NCBI GenBank assembly: GCA_022574265.1
Contig: JACZSI010000074.1
Coordinates: forward strand, 1-8,083
Source of the DNA: Chloroflexota bacterium
Lineage (GTDB): Bacteria > Chloroflexota > Dehalococcoidia > Lucifugimonadales > Australimonadaceae
Reading direction: 5' to 3'
Length of the DNA stretch: 8,083 nt
The notes under the pieces were generated by a model. The model had not been told where the DNA came from and did not search any database. It saw only the letters and a list, made by a program, of their open reading frames with translations. A program made the position numbers and the translations under genes. Within the stretch, counting starts at the first letter, position 1; each line of letters starts with the position of its first letter. This document shows positions 1 through 5,532 of this stretch, one piece after another.

Positions 1-882
1 CTTCGGGGCCGCCGCAGGCTGACGGGCGGGCTGCTTCTTCGCGGGCGGCTCCGTGGCGCCGAGGCTGAACGCCTCCAGCGCGGGCAGCTCGGAGGCCGGG
101 ACCCATTCGTCCGAGCCGACCGGTGCGACGAGCCACCCCTCACCGGCCGCCTGGCGCCGTACCTCGGTCTTGGTGCGCGCCGTCGCCTCCGGGTTCCAGT
201 CGGCCGCTGAGACCACGCTCGCGCATAGGTGCATCGAGGTCGGGTGCAGCATGCCCATGAACGCGTAGGTGTCCTTGTGGTTCTGCGCGATCACGATCTG
301 GTGGCCGCTGGTTGGGCCGGGAGCGGGCTCGACGAACACGCCTTCCACGACCTCCATGCTCCCCTCGATCACCTCGAGCTGGCCGCTGTCGATCAGCGGC
401 TCGAAGTCGTCGGCGCGGTAGCAGCGTGCGCTGCGCTCGTTGGGACGCGAGGCCTCGTCCAACGCCGCGCGCTGAACGATGTAGCGGGCGTTCGGGAAGG
501 TCGGCAGCGTGCGGCCCGAGGACGTCATGTGGGTGCCCCCACCGACGTGCTCGTCGTGCAGATGGGTGTAGATGACGACCGAGATGTCCTTCGGCATCAG
601 CCCGAGCTCACGGAGCTCCCGCAGCAGGGAGGACCGGCTGCGCATCGGCGCGATGTCCAAGGACAGCGGCGCCTTGTCACCGGGGCCCGCGTTCACCAGT
701 ATCCAGCCGGAGGGGTGGTCGACCAGGACGCTGTAGTTGCCCACGGCGACCCGGTTCTGACGGTCCGTCGAGACGAACCGCTCCCAACGTGCCTTGGCGG
801 TGGAGCCGAAGAGGCTCCCGCCATCGATCCTCGTCGTACTCACGCGTAGAAGACGGGCGAAGGGTTTGTGGGCCCTGCTCAT
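1..882 (-). CDS. Metallo-beta-lactamase-fold protein with degenerate metal site (C-terminus cut by window edge)
   Basis: The reading frame is open for 294 codons from an ATG at 882 to the window edge, with no stop. A GAGGAG ribosome binding site at 889-894 supports the start. Residues 107-112 read HLHDEH, followed by VGGG, which is the metallo-beta-lactamase-fold metal motif (usually HxHxDH). The order of later motifs matches the lactonase/QdoI-like hydrolase group, but the ligands are changed: GPTSGH at 189-194 where the family has GHTPGH, GMLHPTSMH at 210-218 where it has GDLxPTxxH, and GSDE at 256-259 where a GHD-type His is expected. Active relatives hydrolyse lactones, esters or thioesters with two zinc ions. 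Here the dinuclear site looks broken, so the protein may bind one metal or have lost hydrolase activity. The tail from about residue 279 is rich in Pro, Ala and Lys and probably disordered. The fold is fairly sure; the substrate is unknown. No adjacent gene suggests its role. Confidence 0.85.
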   Translation of the reverse strand, partial: MSRAHKPFARLLRVSTTRIDGGSLFGSTAKARWERFVSTDRQNRVAVGNYSVLVDHPSGWILVNAGPGDKAPLSLDIAPMRSRSSLLRELRELGLMPKDISVVIYTHLHDEHVGGGTHMTSSGRTLPTFPNARYIVQRAALDEASRPNERSARCYRADDFEPLIDSGQLEVIEGSMEVVEGVFVEPAPGPTSGHQIVIAQNHKDTYAFMGMLHPTSMHLCASVVSAADWNPEATARTKTEVRRQAAGEGWLVAPVGSDEWVPASELPALEAFSLGATEPPAKKQPARQPAAAPK

Positions 883-1190
883 GGTGGGCTCCTCAGCGAA
901 GGCTGCGGGTATTATGACTACATGTTTTCAACGTTTGTCAATACTTTTACTAAAATTGGGTTTAATCTCACGACCAAAACCCAGAAAACAGGCCCTCTTG
1001 AACTAGTACAACGACCAAGCTCCGGACGTGTCAGGCCGACACACGGGCGAAGCAGCAGCAAGGCCGTGATGCACCAGAAGCCATCGGTCCGGAGGAATGC
1101 AGAGCTGCGAAGCCCCTCTGCCGGGGCGGAGGTTTCCTGGCCAACGCCGCAAGCCGAGCGGCAGCGAAGCGCGGAGGCCGAGGGGCCGCG
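883..1190. other. Intergenic region between two minus-strand genes
   Basis: This 308-bp stretch has no convincing gene. The side facing position 882 is AT-rich and carries the promoter described separately. The side facing position 1190 is GC-rich with short hairpins, including GCCCC/GGGGC around 1110-1130 and a GCGCGG/CCGCGC stem next to the stop of the membrane-protein gene. Reading frames through it have poor protein composition and no supported start. Confidence 0.6.
911..941 (-). promoter_or_regulatory. Sigma-70-type promoter for the metallo-beta-lactamase-fold gene
   Basis: Read on the minus strand, a perfect TTGACA -35 box occupies 941-936 and a CATAAT -10 box (5 of 6 to consensus) occupies 916-911. 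The spacer is 19 bp, slightly long. Transcription would start near 904, giving a leader of about 20 nt that carries the GAGGAG ribosome binding site before the ATG at 882. The promoter sits in an AT-rich island (about 905-1000) that contrasts with the GC-rich surroundings. An AACGTT palindrome lies in the spacer, but I see no extended operator. Confidence 0.65.
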
Positions 1191-1191
1191 C
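1169..1191 (-). terminator. Possible terminator hairpin after the small membrane-protein gene
   Basis: GCGCGG at 1169-1174 pairs perfectly with CCGCGC at 1186-1191 around an 11-nt loop, beginning at the last base of the minus-strand stop codon. There is no T-rich tract after it, so intrinsic termination is uncertain. In DNA this GC-rich a 6-bp stem can arise by chance. Confidence 0.25.
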
Positions 1192-1541
1192 TAAGTGGCC
1201 GCCTGCCCACGCGTACTGGCGCCGCCCAGCGCCGCGCCCAGACTGCCGGCCGCCGCCACGTACAGCGTCAGCACGCCAGCCCCGATCGCGATCCAAGCAA
1301 GCGGCAGGTCGAAGAACATGAGCGAGGCCAGCGCCACCACGCCGGCGACGGGAACGAGCAGCAGCAAGCCCATGACCAGACCGACCAGGAACACGCGGCT
1401 GCCGGACGCCTGGGTCCTGCTGCCGGCGAAGTAGCCGCCGATGAAGGGCGCGAACCAGAACGTGATCCAGTGGACGACGGGCACGGCGATGAGCGCGAAC
1501 GTCACCGCCGCTCCGAGCAAACAAGCCCGCACCATGCCCAT
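1191..1541 (-). CDS. Small hydrophobic membrane protein, unknown function
   Basis: This frame encodes 116 residues and ends at a TAG at 1193-1191. The ATG at 1541 is chosen because GAGG lies 6 nt upstream and the hydrophobic region starts directly after it. An in-frame extension to 1640 exists, but its added residues are basic and not membrane-like. Likely membrane segments are residues 7-23, a second hydrophobic stretch about 26-40 containing FAPFIGGYFAGSR, residues 50-77, and 82-107. That suggests three or four helices with short loops and a small polar tail. The Gly-rich PFIGGYFAG stretch recalls small DUF5518-like membrane proteins, but the resemblance is tentative. There are no catalytic motifs. 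It is followed by the minus-strand metallo-beta-lactamase-fold gene about 300 bp on, which has its own promoter, so the two are probably not one operon. The competing minus-strand frame over 1003-1524 is Arg-rich and looks like a shadow. Confidence 0.6.
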   Translation of the reverse strand: MGMVRACLLGAAVTFALIAVPVVHWITFWFAPFIGGYFAGSRTQASGSRVFLVGLVMGLLLLVPVAGVVALASLMFFDLPLAWIAIGAGVLTLYVAAAGSLGAALGGASTRGQAAT

Positions 1542-1711
1542 CGCATGCCTCGCACAGCCGTCTTTCCTCAGTGTAGCCCGTCCGCCCTCAGTGCAGAAAC
1601 GCCATAAGCCGTACCCGAGGCGCTCGCCCTTCCTGGCCACTTCCTTAGTACTTGACTAAGACCACACCTAAACACCGGCCATCACCTCCACCCCGAGCGG
1701 CGCGCCCTCCG

Positions 1712-1717
1712 TATACT
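1712..1717 (+). promoter_or_regulatory. -10 box TATACT placed for leaderless transcription
   Basis: TATACT matches the -10 consensus at 5 of 6 positions and ends 6 nt before the ATG at 1724. The expected transcription start therefore falls on the A of that ATG. No ribosome binding site lies before the ATG, which fits a leaderless mRNA. No good -35 box sits at the usual distance. A TTGACT at 1652-1657 is too far upstream to pair with it. Confidence 0.5.
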
Positions 1718-1723
1718 CGGGCC

Positions 1724-2251
1724 ATGCCGGCCCCGCCGCCCAACCTCCCCGACGCCCTCCGCCGCACCCTCCGCGAGAGCTTCGTCGTGCGCGTCAGCCA
1801 CCGCGGCAGGCGGACCGGCATCCCGCGCGTCCTCGAGACGACCTATGTCTGGGACGGCGCACTGCGCGTCTACCTCTCCGGGTACCCCGGCCGGCGCGAC
1901 TGGGTCGCGAATATGGCCGCCGACCCAAGCATGACTCTGTACACGATCGAGGGCCAGCCCCGCTACCAGGTCCCGGTCATGGCCCGCGTCCTGCGCGGCC
2001 GGGACGAGCGCATGCCGCACGTCCTTGCCTTCGTCGAGCGCTGGGCGAGCCGGGGCGCCGGCGGCTGGCCGCTGCGGCTCGTGCTGCGCGCCATCCGCCT
2101 CAACCGGGAGCTGCGCCTGCCCTGGTGGGGACCTTTCTACCCGGTACGCCGCCTGCTGGACGCCATGCCGTGCGTCGAGCTGGAGATCGTCGGCGAGCCC
2201 GTCGTGCGCCGCGAACCGCCACCGTGGCCCACGGGCGCGCGTCGCGGGTGA
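1724..2251 (+). CDS. DUF385/nitroreductase-like split-barrel protein, probably F420- or flavin-binding
   Basis: The 175-residue protein matches the pattern of the deazaflavin (F420)-dependent nitroreductase/DUF385 group. A first strand ends in SHRGRRTGIPR (residues 25-35), followed by two strands (38-52), then GYPGRRDWVANMAADP (53-68), where the family usually has a Gly-rich turn followed by a helix ending in an Asn/Ala/Asp-Pro pattern. A second barrel strand pair follows at about 69-92. The C-terminal part, roughly 95-150, is a basic helical region and ends in a short Pro-rich tail. Family members reduce quinones or nitro compounds with F420H2 or bind flavin; the substrate here cannot be told. 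The start at 1724 is preferred because a TATACT -10 box lies just before it; an in-frame TTG at 1652 would add a Pro-rich stretch unlike the family. An F420-type enzyme fits Actinobacteriota or Chloroflexota. The family is moderately sure; the cofactor is inferred. Confidence 0.75.
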   Translation: MPAPPPNLPDALRRTLRESFVVRVSHRGRRTGIPRVLETTYVWDGALRVYLSGYPGRRDWVANMAADPSMTLYTIEGQPRYQVPVMARVLRGRDERMPHVLAFVERWASRGAGGWPLRLVLRAIRLNRELRLPWWGPFYPVRRLLDAMPCVELEIVGEPVVRREPPPWPTGARRG

Positions 2252-2300
2252 GCCCTCATGGACCCGTTCTGGAATCCGCCGTTTCCCGCACGTCCGCGCG

Positions 2301-2360
2301 TTGACACCGCCGCGCGCCCAACGGTACCCTTCGGCGAGGCCGCGGCCGGGCTGCTATAAT
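2301..2360 (+). promoter_or_regulatory. Promoter region of the desaturase-CFA-OsmC cluster, two candidate start sites
   Basis: The stronger candidate is an extended -10, TGCTATAAT, with a perfect TATAAT at 2355-2360 and the TG dinucleotide at the right place. No clear -35 accompanies it, as expected for extended -10 promoters, and transcription would begin near 2367. A second candidate lies upstream: perfect TTGACA at 2301-2306, an 18-bp spacer and a weak TACCCT at 2325-2330, starting near 2337. A GGCCGCGGCC palindrome at 2338-2347 lies between them. Both would read into the desaturase gene at 2404. Confidence 0.6.
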
Positions 2361-2403
2361 TCCCGTGCCCCCTCTCAACATAGTGGCCACAAGGACTATT
2401 CTG

Positions 2404-3501
2404 ATGCCTTCAACCTCCCAGTACTACCTCCCCCCCAGCGCCGCGCCCAAGCTCGAGGCGCTGGTCGACGAGATCCAGGCGCGCCCCGGCGAGCTGATCG
2501 ACGTCAACGAGATCCGCGCCGCTGCTGACCAGCTCAACGTCCGCGATGTCGTCTCCTCGCTGCCCGAGGGGTTCTCCGAGGAAGACTTCACCGGCGTCCT
2601 CAAGCTCGCCATGCTCACGGAGTGCGCGACCGACTCCTACGGGGCCGTGTTCGAAGAGGGCGCCAAGAAGTGGGACGCTCCGTGGCTCGGCCGCTTCAAC
2701 AAGGACGTCTGGGTCCCCGACGAGCACACGCACTACACCCCCTACAAGCCCATGCTCCTCTCCCTCGGCTTCTCCGAGGAGGAGCTCGAGCGTGAGATGG
2801 TCGAGATCCGCGAGAAGCACTACGAGCACTGCTGCGGGGACACCCCCATCGAGCTCACGACTTACGGCGTGATCCAGGAGTACCTCACGGACAACTGGCA
2901 TGGGCTCATCGCCCAGTTGCTTAGGGAGCGCGCGCCCTACGCCTCTCACTGCGCCAACCTCGTGAAGCGCCGCGAGACGCTGCACACGGTCTGGTACCGC
3001 GACATGACCGCCGTGATGGTGGAGGAGAACCCCGACATGCTGAGCATGGTCACCGACACCATGCTGTCCTTCGAGATGCCCGGGACCAGTCTGGTCCCCC
3101 CGCTCGGCAACCGCGCGACGGAGTGGATGGGCAAGCTGGAGGTCGACTTCAAGCGGATGGCCATCGACTTCGTCCGCATCTTCAGCGAGGCCGCCGGCAC
3201 CATGCGCCGCAACGGCGAGCTGCTCGTCGACATCGCCGTCCGCCGTGGCTACAAGATGGGCCCCTTCCCGCCGAAGCTCGTGCAACGGGCCCTCAACCTC
3301 CTTGGCGGCCCCGGCTACGGGCTGCTCGGCGAGGCGGTCCTCGAGCGCGTCGGCCTCCCACTGCCGAGAGACACCGATAGGAACCAGAACAGCGGCATGC
3401 GCTTCTACACCGGCGTCTACGAGAAGATCCGGGCCAAGGCCCGAACGTACGTCTCCAGCCGCATCGACCTGCGGTCGATCATCGGCGAGAGCGCCGCCTA
3501 G
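2404..3501 (+). CDS. Acyl-ACP desaturase-like soluble diiron fatty-acid desaturase
   Basis: The 365-residue protein carries the full ligand set of the soluble, ferritin-like acyl-ACP desaturase family. This is E73 in a helix reading LTECATDSY, E107 and H110 in DEHTHY (the first ExxH), E159 in QEYLTD, and E191 and H194 in ETLH (the second ExxH). The spacing follows the plant stearoyl-ACP desaturase pattern. Relatives use the diiron centre, O2 and reduced ferredoxin to place a cis double bond in an ACP-bound acyl chain in the cytoplasm; the mycobacterial DesA proteins are the best-known bacterial examples. The ATG at 2404 is chosen over an earlier in-frame start at 2365 because AAGGA at 2391-2395 sits 8 nt upstream and the earlier start lies at the predicted transcription start. 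The gene heads a cluster with a cyclopropane synthase, which acts on exactly such double bonds. Regiospecificity and the acyl carrier cannot be read from sequence. Confidence 0.88.
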   Translation: MPSTSQYYLPPSAAPKLEALVDEIQARPGELIDVNEIRAAADQLNVRDVVSSLPEGFSEEDFTGVLKLAMLTECATDSYGAVFEEGAKKWDAPWLGRFNKDVWVPDEHTHYTPYKPMLLSLGFSEEELEREMVEIREKHYEHCCGDTPIELTTYGVIQEYLTDNWHGLIAQLLRERAPYASHCANLVKRRETLHTVWYRDMTAVMVEENPDMLSMVTDTMLSFEMPGTSLVPPLGNRATEWMGKLEVDFKRMAIDFVRIFSEAAGTMRRNGELLVDIAVRRGYKMGPFPPKLVQRALNLLGGPGYGLLGEAVLERVGLPLPRDTDRNQNSGMRFYTGVYEKIRAKARTYVSSRIDLRSIIGESAA

Positions 3502-3521
3502 CGCGCCAGTCGCCGGCGCGC
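3501..3521 (+). other. Intercistronic hairpin between desaturase and CFA synthase genes
   Basis: GCGCGCC at 3501-3507 pairs perfectly with GGCGCGC at 3515-3521 around a 7-nt loop. It starts on the last base of the desaturase stop codon and is not followed by a T tract. It could be an RNA-processing or 3'-end stabilising element, or a partial terminator that lowers expression of the downstream genes. A chance GC-rich stem is also possible. Confidence 0.35.
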
Positions 3522-3547
3522 CGGCAACGGCCGCCCCACGCACGACC

Positions 3548-4765
3548 ATGATCACCGGACCCTTCGCCCGCGTGGCCGACCCCATCGCCCGCTGGGGCTT
3601 CCGCCAAGCCGCCCGCCGGCTCCGCGCCGGCAGCCTCGTCATCGAGACCCCCGACGGCCGGACCGAGCAGGTCCGCGGGCCGCAGCCGGGGCCCGACGCG
3701 GTCCTACGCGTCAACGACCCCTCCTTCTACCGGCGCTTCCTCCTCCACGGCGAGATCGGCTTCGGCGAGGCCTACCAGCATGGGCTGTGCGACTCGCCGG
3801 ACCTCGTGGCGCTGCTCCAGCTCGCCCTCGTCAACCGCCACGCCATCGACTTCAACAAAGGACCGCTACGGCTGCTCTCCCGATTGAGCAACCGCAAGCT
3901 CCACGAGAGCCGCGCCAACACCACGGAGCGCAGCCGCGACAACATCCACGCACACTACGACTTGGGCAACGCCTTCTTCTCGCTCTTCTTGGACGAGACC
4001 ATGACGTACTCGTCCGCCGTCTTCGAGGAGCCCGGCCAGTCCCTGCCTGAGGCCCAGCGCAACAAGTACCGCCGCATCTGCGAGGCGGCCAAGCTCACCG
4101 CAAGCGACCACGTGCTCGAGATCGGCACCGGCTGGGGCGGCTTCGCCATCCACGCCGCGGGCAACTACGGCGCCAAGGTGACCAGCATCACCATCTCCAA
4201 AGAGCAGCACGACCTCGCGCGGCGCCGGGTCGCCGATGCCGGCCTCGCCGATCTCATCGACGTGCAGCTGACCGACTACCGCGACGCCGTCGGCGTCTAC
4301 GACAAGATCGTCTCCATCGAGATGTTCGAGGCCGTCGGCGCCGAGTACTTCGAGACGTTCTTCGCCAAGTGCGCCGCGTTGCTCCAGCCCGGCGGCAGCC
4401 TCACGATGCAGGTCATCACCGTGCCCGATACCTCCTACGAGACACAGCTGACCGGCGTGAACTGGATCCAGAAGTACATCTTCCCGGGCGGCGTGCTGCC
4501 GTCGATCGAGCAGATGGAGCTCAGCAGCGCACCGGCCGGCCTCACGGTCTCGGCCGTCCACGACATCGGCCCCGACTACGCGCTCACGCTGCGCCAGTGG
4601 CGGCGGGCCTTCTGGGAGCGCATCGACGACGTGCGGGCGCAGGGCTACGACGAGTGGTTCATCCGCACGTGGGACTACTACCTCGCGGGCTCCGAGGCGG
4701 GCTTCCTGACGCGCACGTTCAGCGACGTTCAGATAGTCTTCGACAAAGCAGGTACCGCACCGTAG
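3548..4765 (+). CDS. Cyclopropane-fatty-acid synthase family SAM methyltransferase
   Basis: The 405-residue protein shows the cyclopropane fatty acid synthase architecture. An N-terminal helical lipid-facing domain (about 1-120) is followed by HYDLGNAFFSLFLDETMTYSS at 136-156. Next come the SAM-binding loop VLEIGTGWGG at 189-198 and EMFEAVG at 258-264, which contains the Glu equivalent to the bicarbonate-site Glu of the E. coli enzyme. QKYIFPGGVLPS and a later DYALTLRQW stretch complete the signature. Such enzymes move the SAM methyl group to a cis double bond in a phospholipid acyl chain at the membrane face, forming a cyclopropane ring. Some relatives make methyl branches instead, so the product is not fixed by sequence. 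YSSA stands where E. coli has a Cys, as is usual in the EMFEAVG subgroup. The ATG at 3548 lies 46 nt after the desaturase stop and has no clear ribosome binding site, suggesting weak or coupled initiation. The upstream desaturase probably makes its substrate. Confidence 0.92.
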   Translation: MITGPFARVADPIARWGFRQAARRLRAGSLVIETPDGRTEQVRGPQPGPDAVLRVNDPSFYRRFLLHGEIGFGEAYQHGLCDSPDLVALLQLALVNRHAIDFNKGPLRLLSRLSNRKLHESRANTTERSRDNIHAHYDLGNAFFSLFLDETMTYSSAVFEEPGQSLPEAQRNKYRRICEAAKLTASDHVLEIGTGWGGFAIHAAGNYGAKVTSITISKEQHDLARRRVADAGLADLIDVQLTDYRDAVGVYDKIVSIEMFEAVGAEYFETFFAKCAALLQPGGSLTMQVITVPDTSYETQLTGVNWIQKYIFPGGVLPSIEQMELSSAPAGLTVSAVHDIGPDYALTLRQWRRAFWERIDDVRAQGYDEWFIRTWDYYLAGSEAGFLTRTFSDVQIVFDKAGTAP

Positions 4766-4782
4766 CCGCGAGGAGGACGAGC

Positions 4783-5304
4783 ATGGCCACCCCCGAGCCG
4801 CAGGAGTTCCCCGAGAGCCGCCGCGTCATCACCATCGAGACCGACGCACGCACGCTGGAGAAGATGCGGAAGGAGGGCGTCACCGAGGACGGCTTCACCG
4901 TGTACTGCGATGAGGCCGAGCGCCTCGGCGGCGACAACTCTGCGCCCTCGCCGATGCGCTACCTCTCCCTCTCCCTCGGCTTCTGACTGCTCACCCAAGT
5001 CGTCCGGTACGGACACATGATGAAGGTGGCAATCACGAGCGCCAAGGTGCACGTCTCCGTGCGGTTCACGCGCGAAGGCTCCGTGCTCGCGCAGACCATC
5101 CGCGCCGGCGCCGAGGGCATCGAGACGCGGCTCGAGGTCGAGTCGCCCGAGGACCCGGCCCGGGTCGCTGGCGTCGTCCGCAACGCCGAGAACGGCTGCT
5201 ACGTCATGCAGTCGCTGGCGAACCCGACGCCCGTGGCGACCTCGGCTACCCTCAACGGCGCCGAGCTGGACCTCGCCGCCTACCCGCCGCCGATCCGCGA
5301 TTAG
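4783..5304 (+). CDS. OsmC-family peroxidase, putative selenoprotein with in-frame TGA at the catalytic Cys
   Basis: Two frames in the same register, separated by one TGA at 4984-4986, together encode a full 173-residue OsmC-family protein. Before the TGA comes an N-terminal part with FTVYCDE (38-44), GGDNSAPSP (49-57) and SLSLGF (62-67). After it comes LLTQVVRYGHMMK, then a beta strand, and NGCYV with the second conserved Cys at residue 139. OsmC relatives have Cys where the TGA falls (LGxC), so residue 68 is best read as selenocysteine. Codon bias and homology continue straight across the TGA, and a SECIS-like hairpin follows it. OsmC/Ohr proteins reduce organic hydroperoxides through a Cys pair; here the pair would be Sec68-Cys139. 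An AGGAGG at 4771-4776, 6 nt before the ATG, gives a strong start, and the gene lies 17 nt after the CFA synthase stop, so they are likely co-transcribed. Alternatives are a nonsense-broken pseudogene, a sequencing error, or two proteins made by reinitiation at 5017 or 5020. Confidence 0.75.
4992..5028 (+). promoter_or_regulatory. SECIS-like hairpin directly downstream of the in-frame TGA
   Basis: In the RNA, GUCC (5002-5005) pairs with GGAC (5011-5014), leaving an apical loop GGUAC. A further C-G pair can close it to a GUA loop. A lower helix CACC (4992-4995) with GGUG (5025-5028) and a short GUC/GAU segment (4999-5001 with 5019-5021) can extend the stem, with a bulge on the 3' side. Bacterial SECIS elements are hairpins just after the UGA with G residues at the start of a small apical loop, about 16-37 nt from the UGA. 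Here the loop G residues lie about 20 nt downstream, and the GGU resembles the E. coli fdhF loop. The folding was done by eye. Confidence 0.5.
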
Positions 5305-5331
5305 GGCTAGAGCCGCGCCTTCCGACCTGCC

Positions 5332-5352
5332 ATGCTGAGCAGAGCGAAGCAT
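5332..5352. repeat. Imperfect palindromic element, dispersed-repeat type
   Basis: ATGCT at 5332-5336 pairs with AGCAT at 5348-5352, and GC pairs inside them flank an AGA loop. The sequence ATGCTGAGCAGAGCGAAGCAT resembles short palindromes that, from my general knowledge, recur between genes in many GC-rich genomes, especially Chloroflexota. It starts 28 nt after the OsmC stop. It may form part of the 3' end of the operon transcript. Its copy number cannot be judged from one window. Confidence 0.5.
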
Positions 5353-5368
5353 CTCGTCGCCCGGCCTC

Positions 5369-5410
5369 GCGCCCCTAGGCCCCCGTCGTAGGGGCGCACG
5401 GCGTGCGCCC
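5369..5410. repeat. Two overlapping perfect palindromes, REP-like element or terminator
   Basis: GCGCCCCTA (5369-5377) pairs with TAGGGGCGC (5389-5397) around an 11-nt loop. GGGCGCAC (5392-5399) pairs with GTGCGCCC (5403-5410) around a GGC loop. The stems share 5392-5397, so they are mutually exclusive. The second, of the TAGGGGCGCAC...GTGCGCCC type, looks like a widespread dispersed palindromic repeat. There is no T tract, so rho-independent termination is uncertain, but the fold could end or protect the upstream operon mRNA. Confidence 0.6.
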
Positions 5411-5508
5411 TCCTCTCGCGTCCCTGCCCCCCACCCGCCCGACAAACGCCTCTTGCGCGCGCATGCGAGCCGAGCGACGATGCTCCGCGACAGTCCTGGC
5501 GCGATTGC

Positions 5509-5524
5509 TTACAATATCTTGTGT
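5509..5524 (+). promoter_or_regulatory. NrdR box 1 upstream of nrdA
   Basis: TTACAATATCTTGTGT fits the NrdR box consensus (ACACxAxATxTxGTGT type) at nearly every conserved position, with a perfect distal half. It ends 8 bp before the -35 hexamer. NrdR is the ATP/dATP-sensing repressor of ribonucleotide reductase genes and binds paired boxes cooperatively. Confidence 0.85.
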
Positions 5525-5532
5525 CTGGCCTC

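Noticed and set aside
229..849. A plus-strand frame over the metallo-beta-lactamase-fold gene
   Set aside because: The minus strand has the HLHDEH motif, a promoter and a ribosome binding site. The plus-strand frame has none of these.
970..1018. Direct repeat of ACGACCAA, 41 bp apart
   Set aside because: Short repeats at this distance are expected by chance, and no other structure supports a function.
1003..1524. An Arg-rich minus-strand frame overlapping the small membrane-protein gene
   Set aside because: Its composition is typical of an out-of-frame translation of GC-rich DNA, while the alternative frame gives coherent membrane helices.
1566..1593. Direct repeat of CCTCAGTG with a 20-bp period upstream of the small membrane-protein gene
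   Set aside because: The helical spacing is attractive, but 8-bp repeats at short range occur by chance in 8 kb, and the nearby promoter match (minus-strand TACACT) is weak.
1644..1660. Inverted repeat CTTAGT-N5-ACTAAG as a regulator operator
   Set aside because: Six-bp arms with a short loop are expected a few times by chance in a window this size, and it is not well placed relative to a promoter.
2410..3714. A 434-codon minus-strand frame opposite the desaturase
   Set aside because: It has low-complexity, acidic/Arg/Val-rich shadow composition, and the plus strand encodes a full diiron desaturase.
5017..5304. A separate 95-residue gene beginning at ATG ATG, 30 nt after the TGA
   Set aside because: It lacks a ribosome binding site. 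It is in register with the upstream frame and begins in the middle of an OsmC helix, so it is the second part of one gene rather than an independent one.
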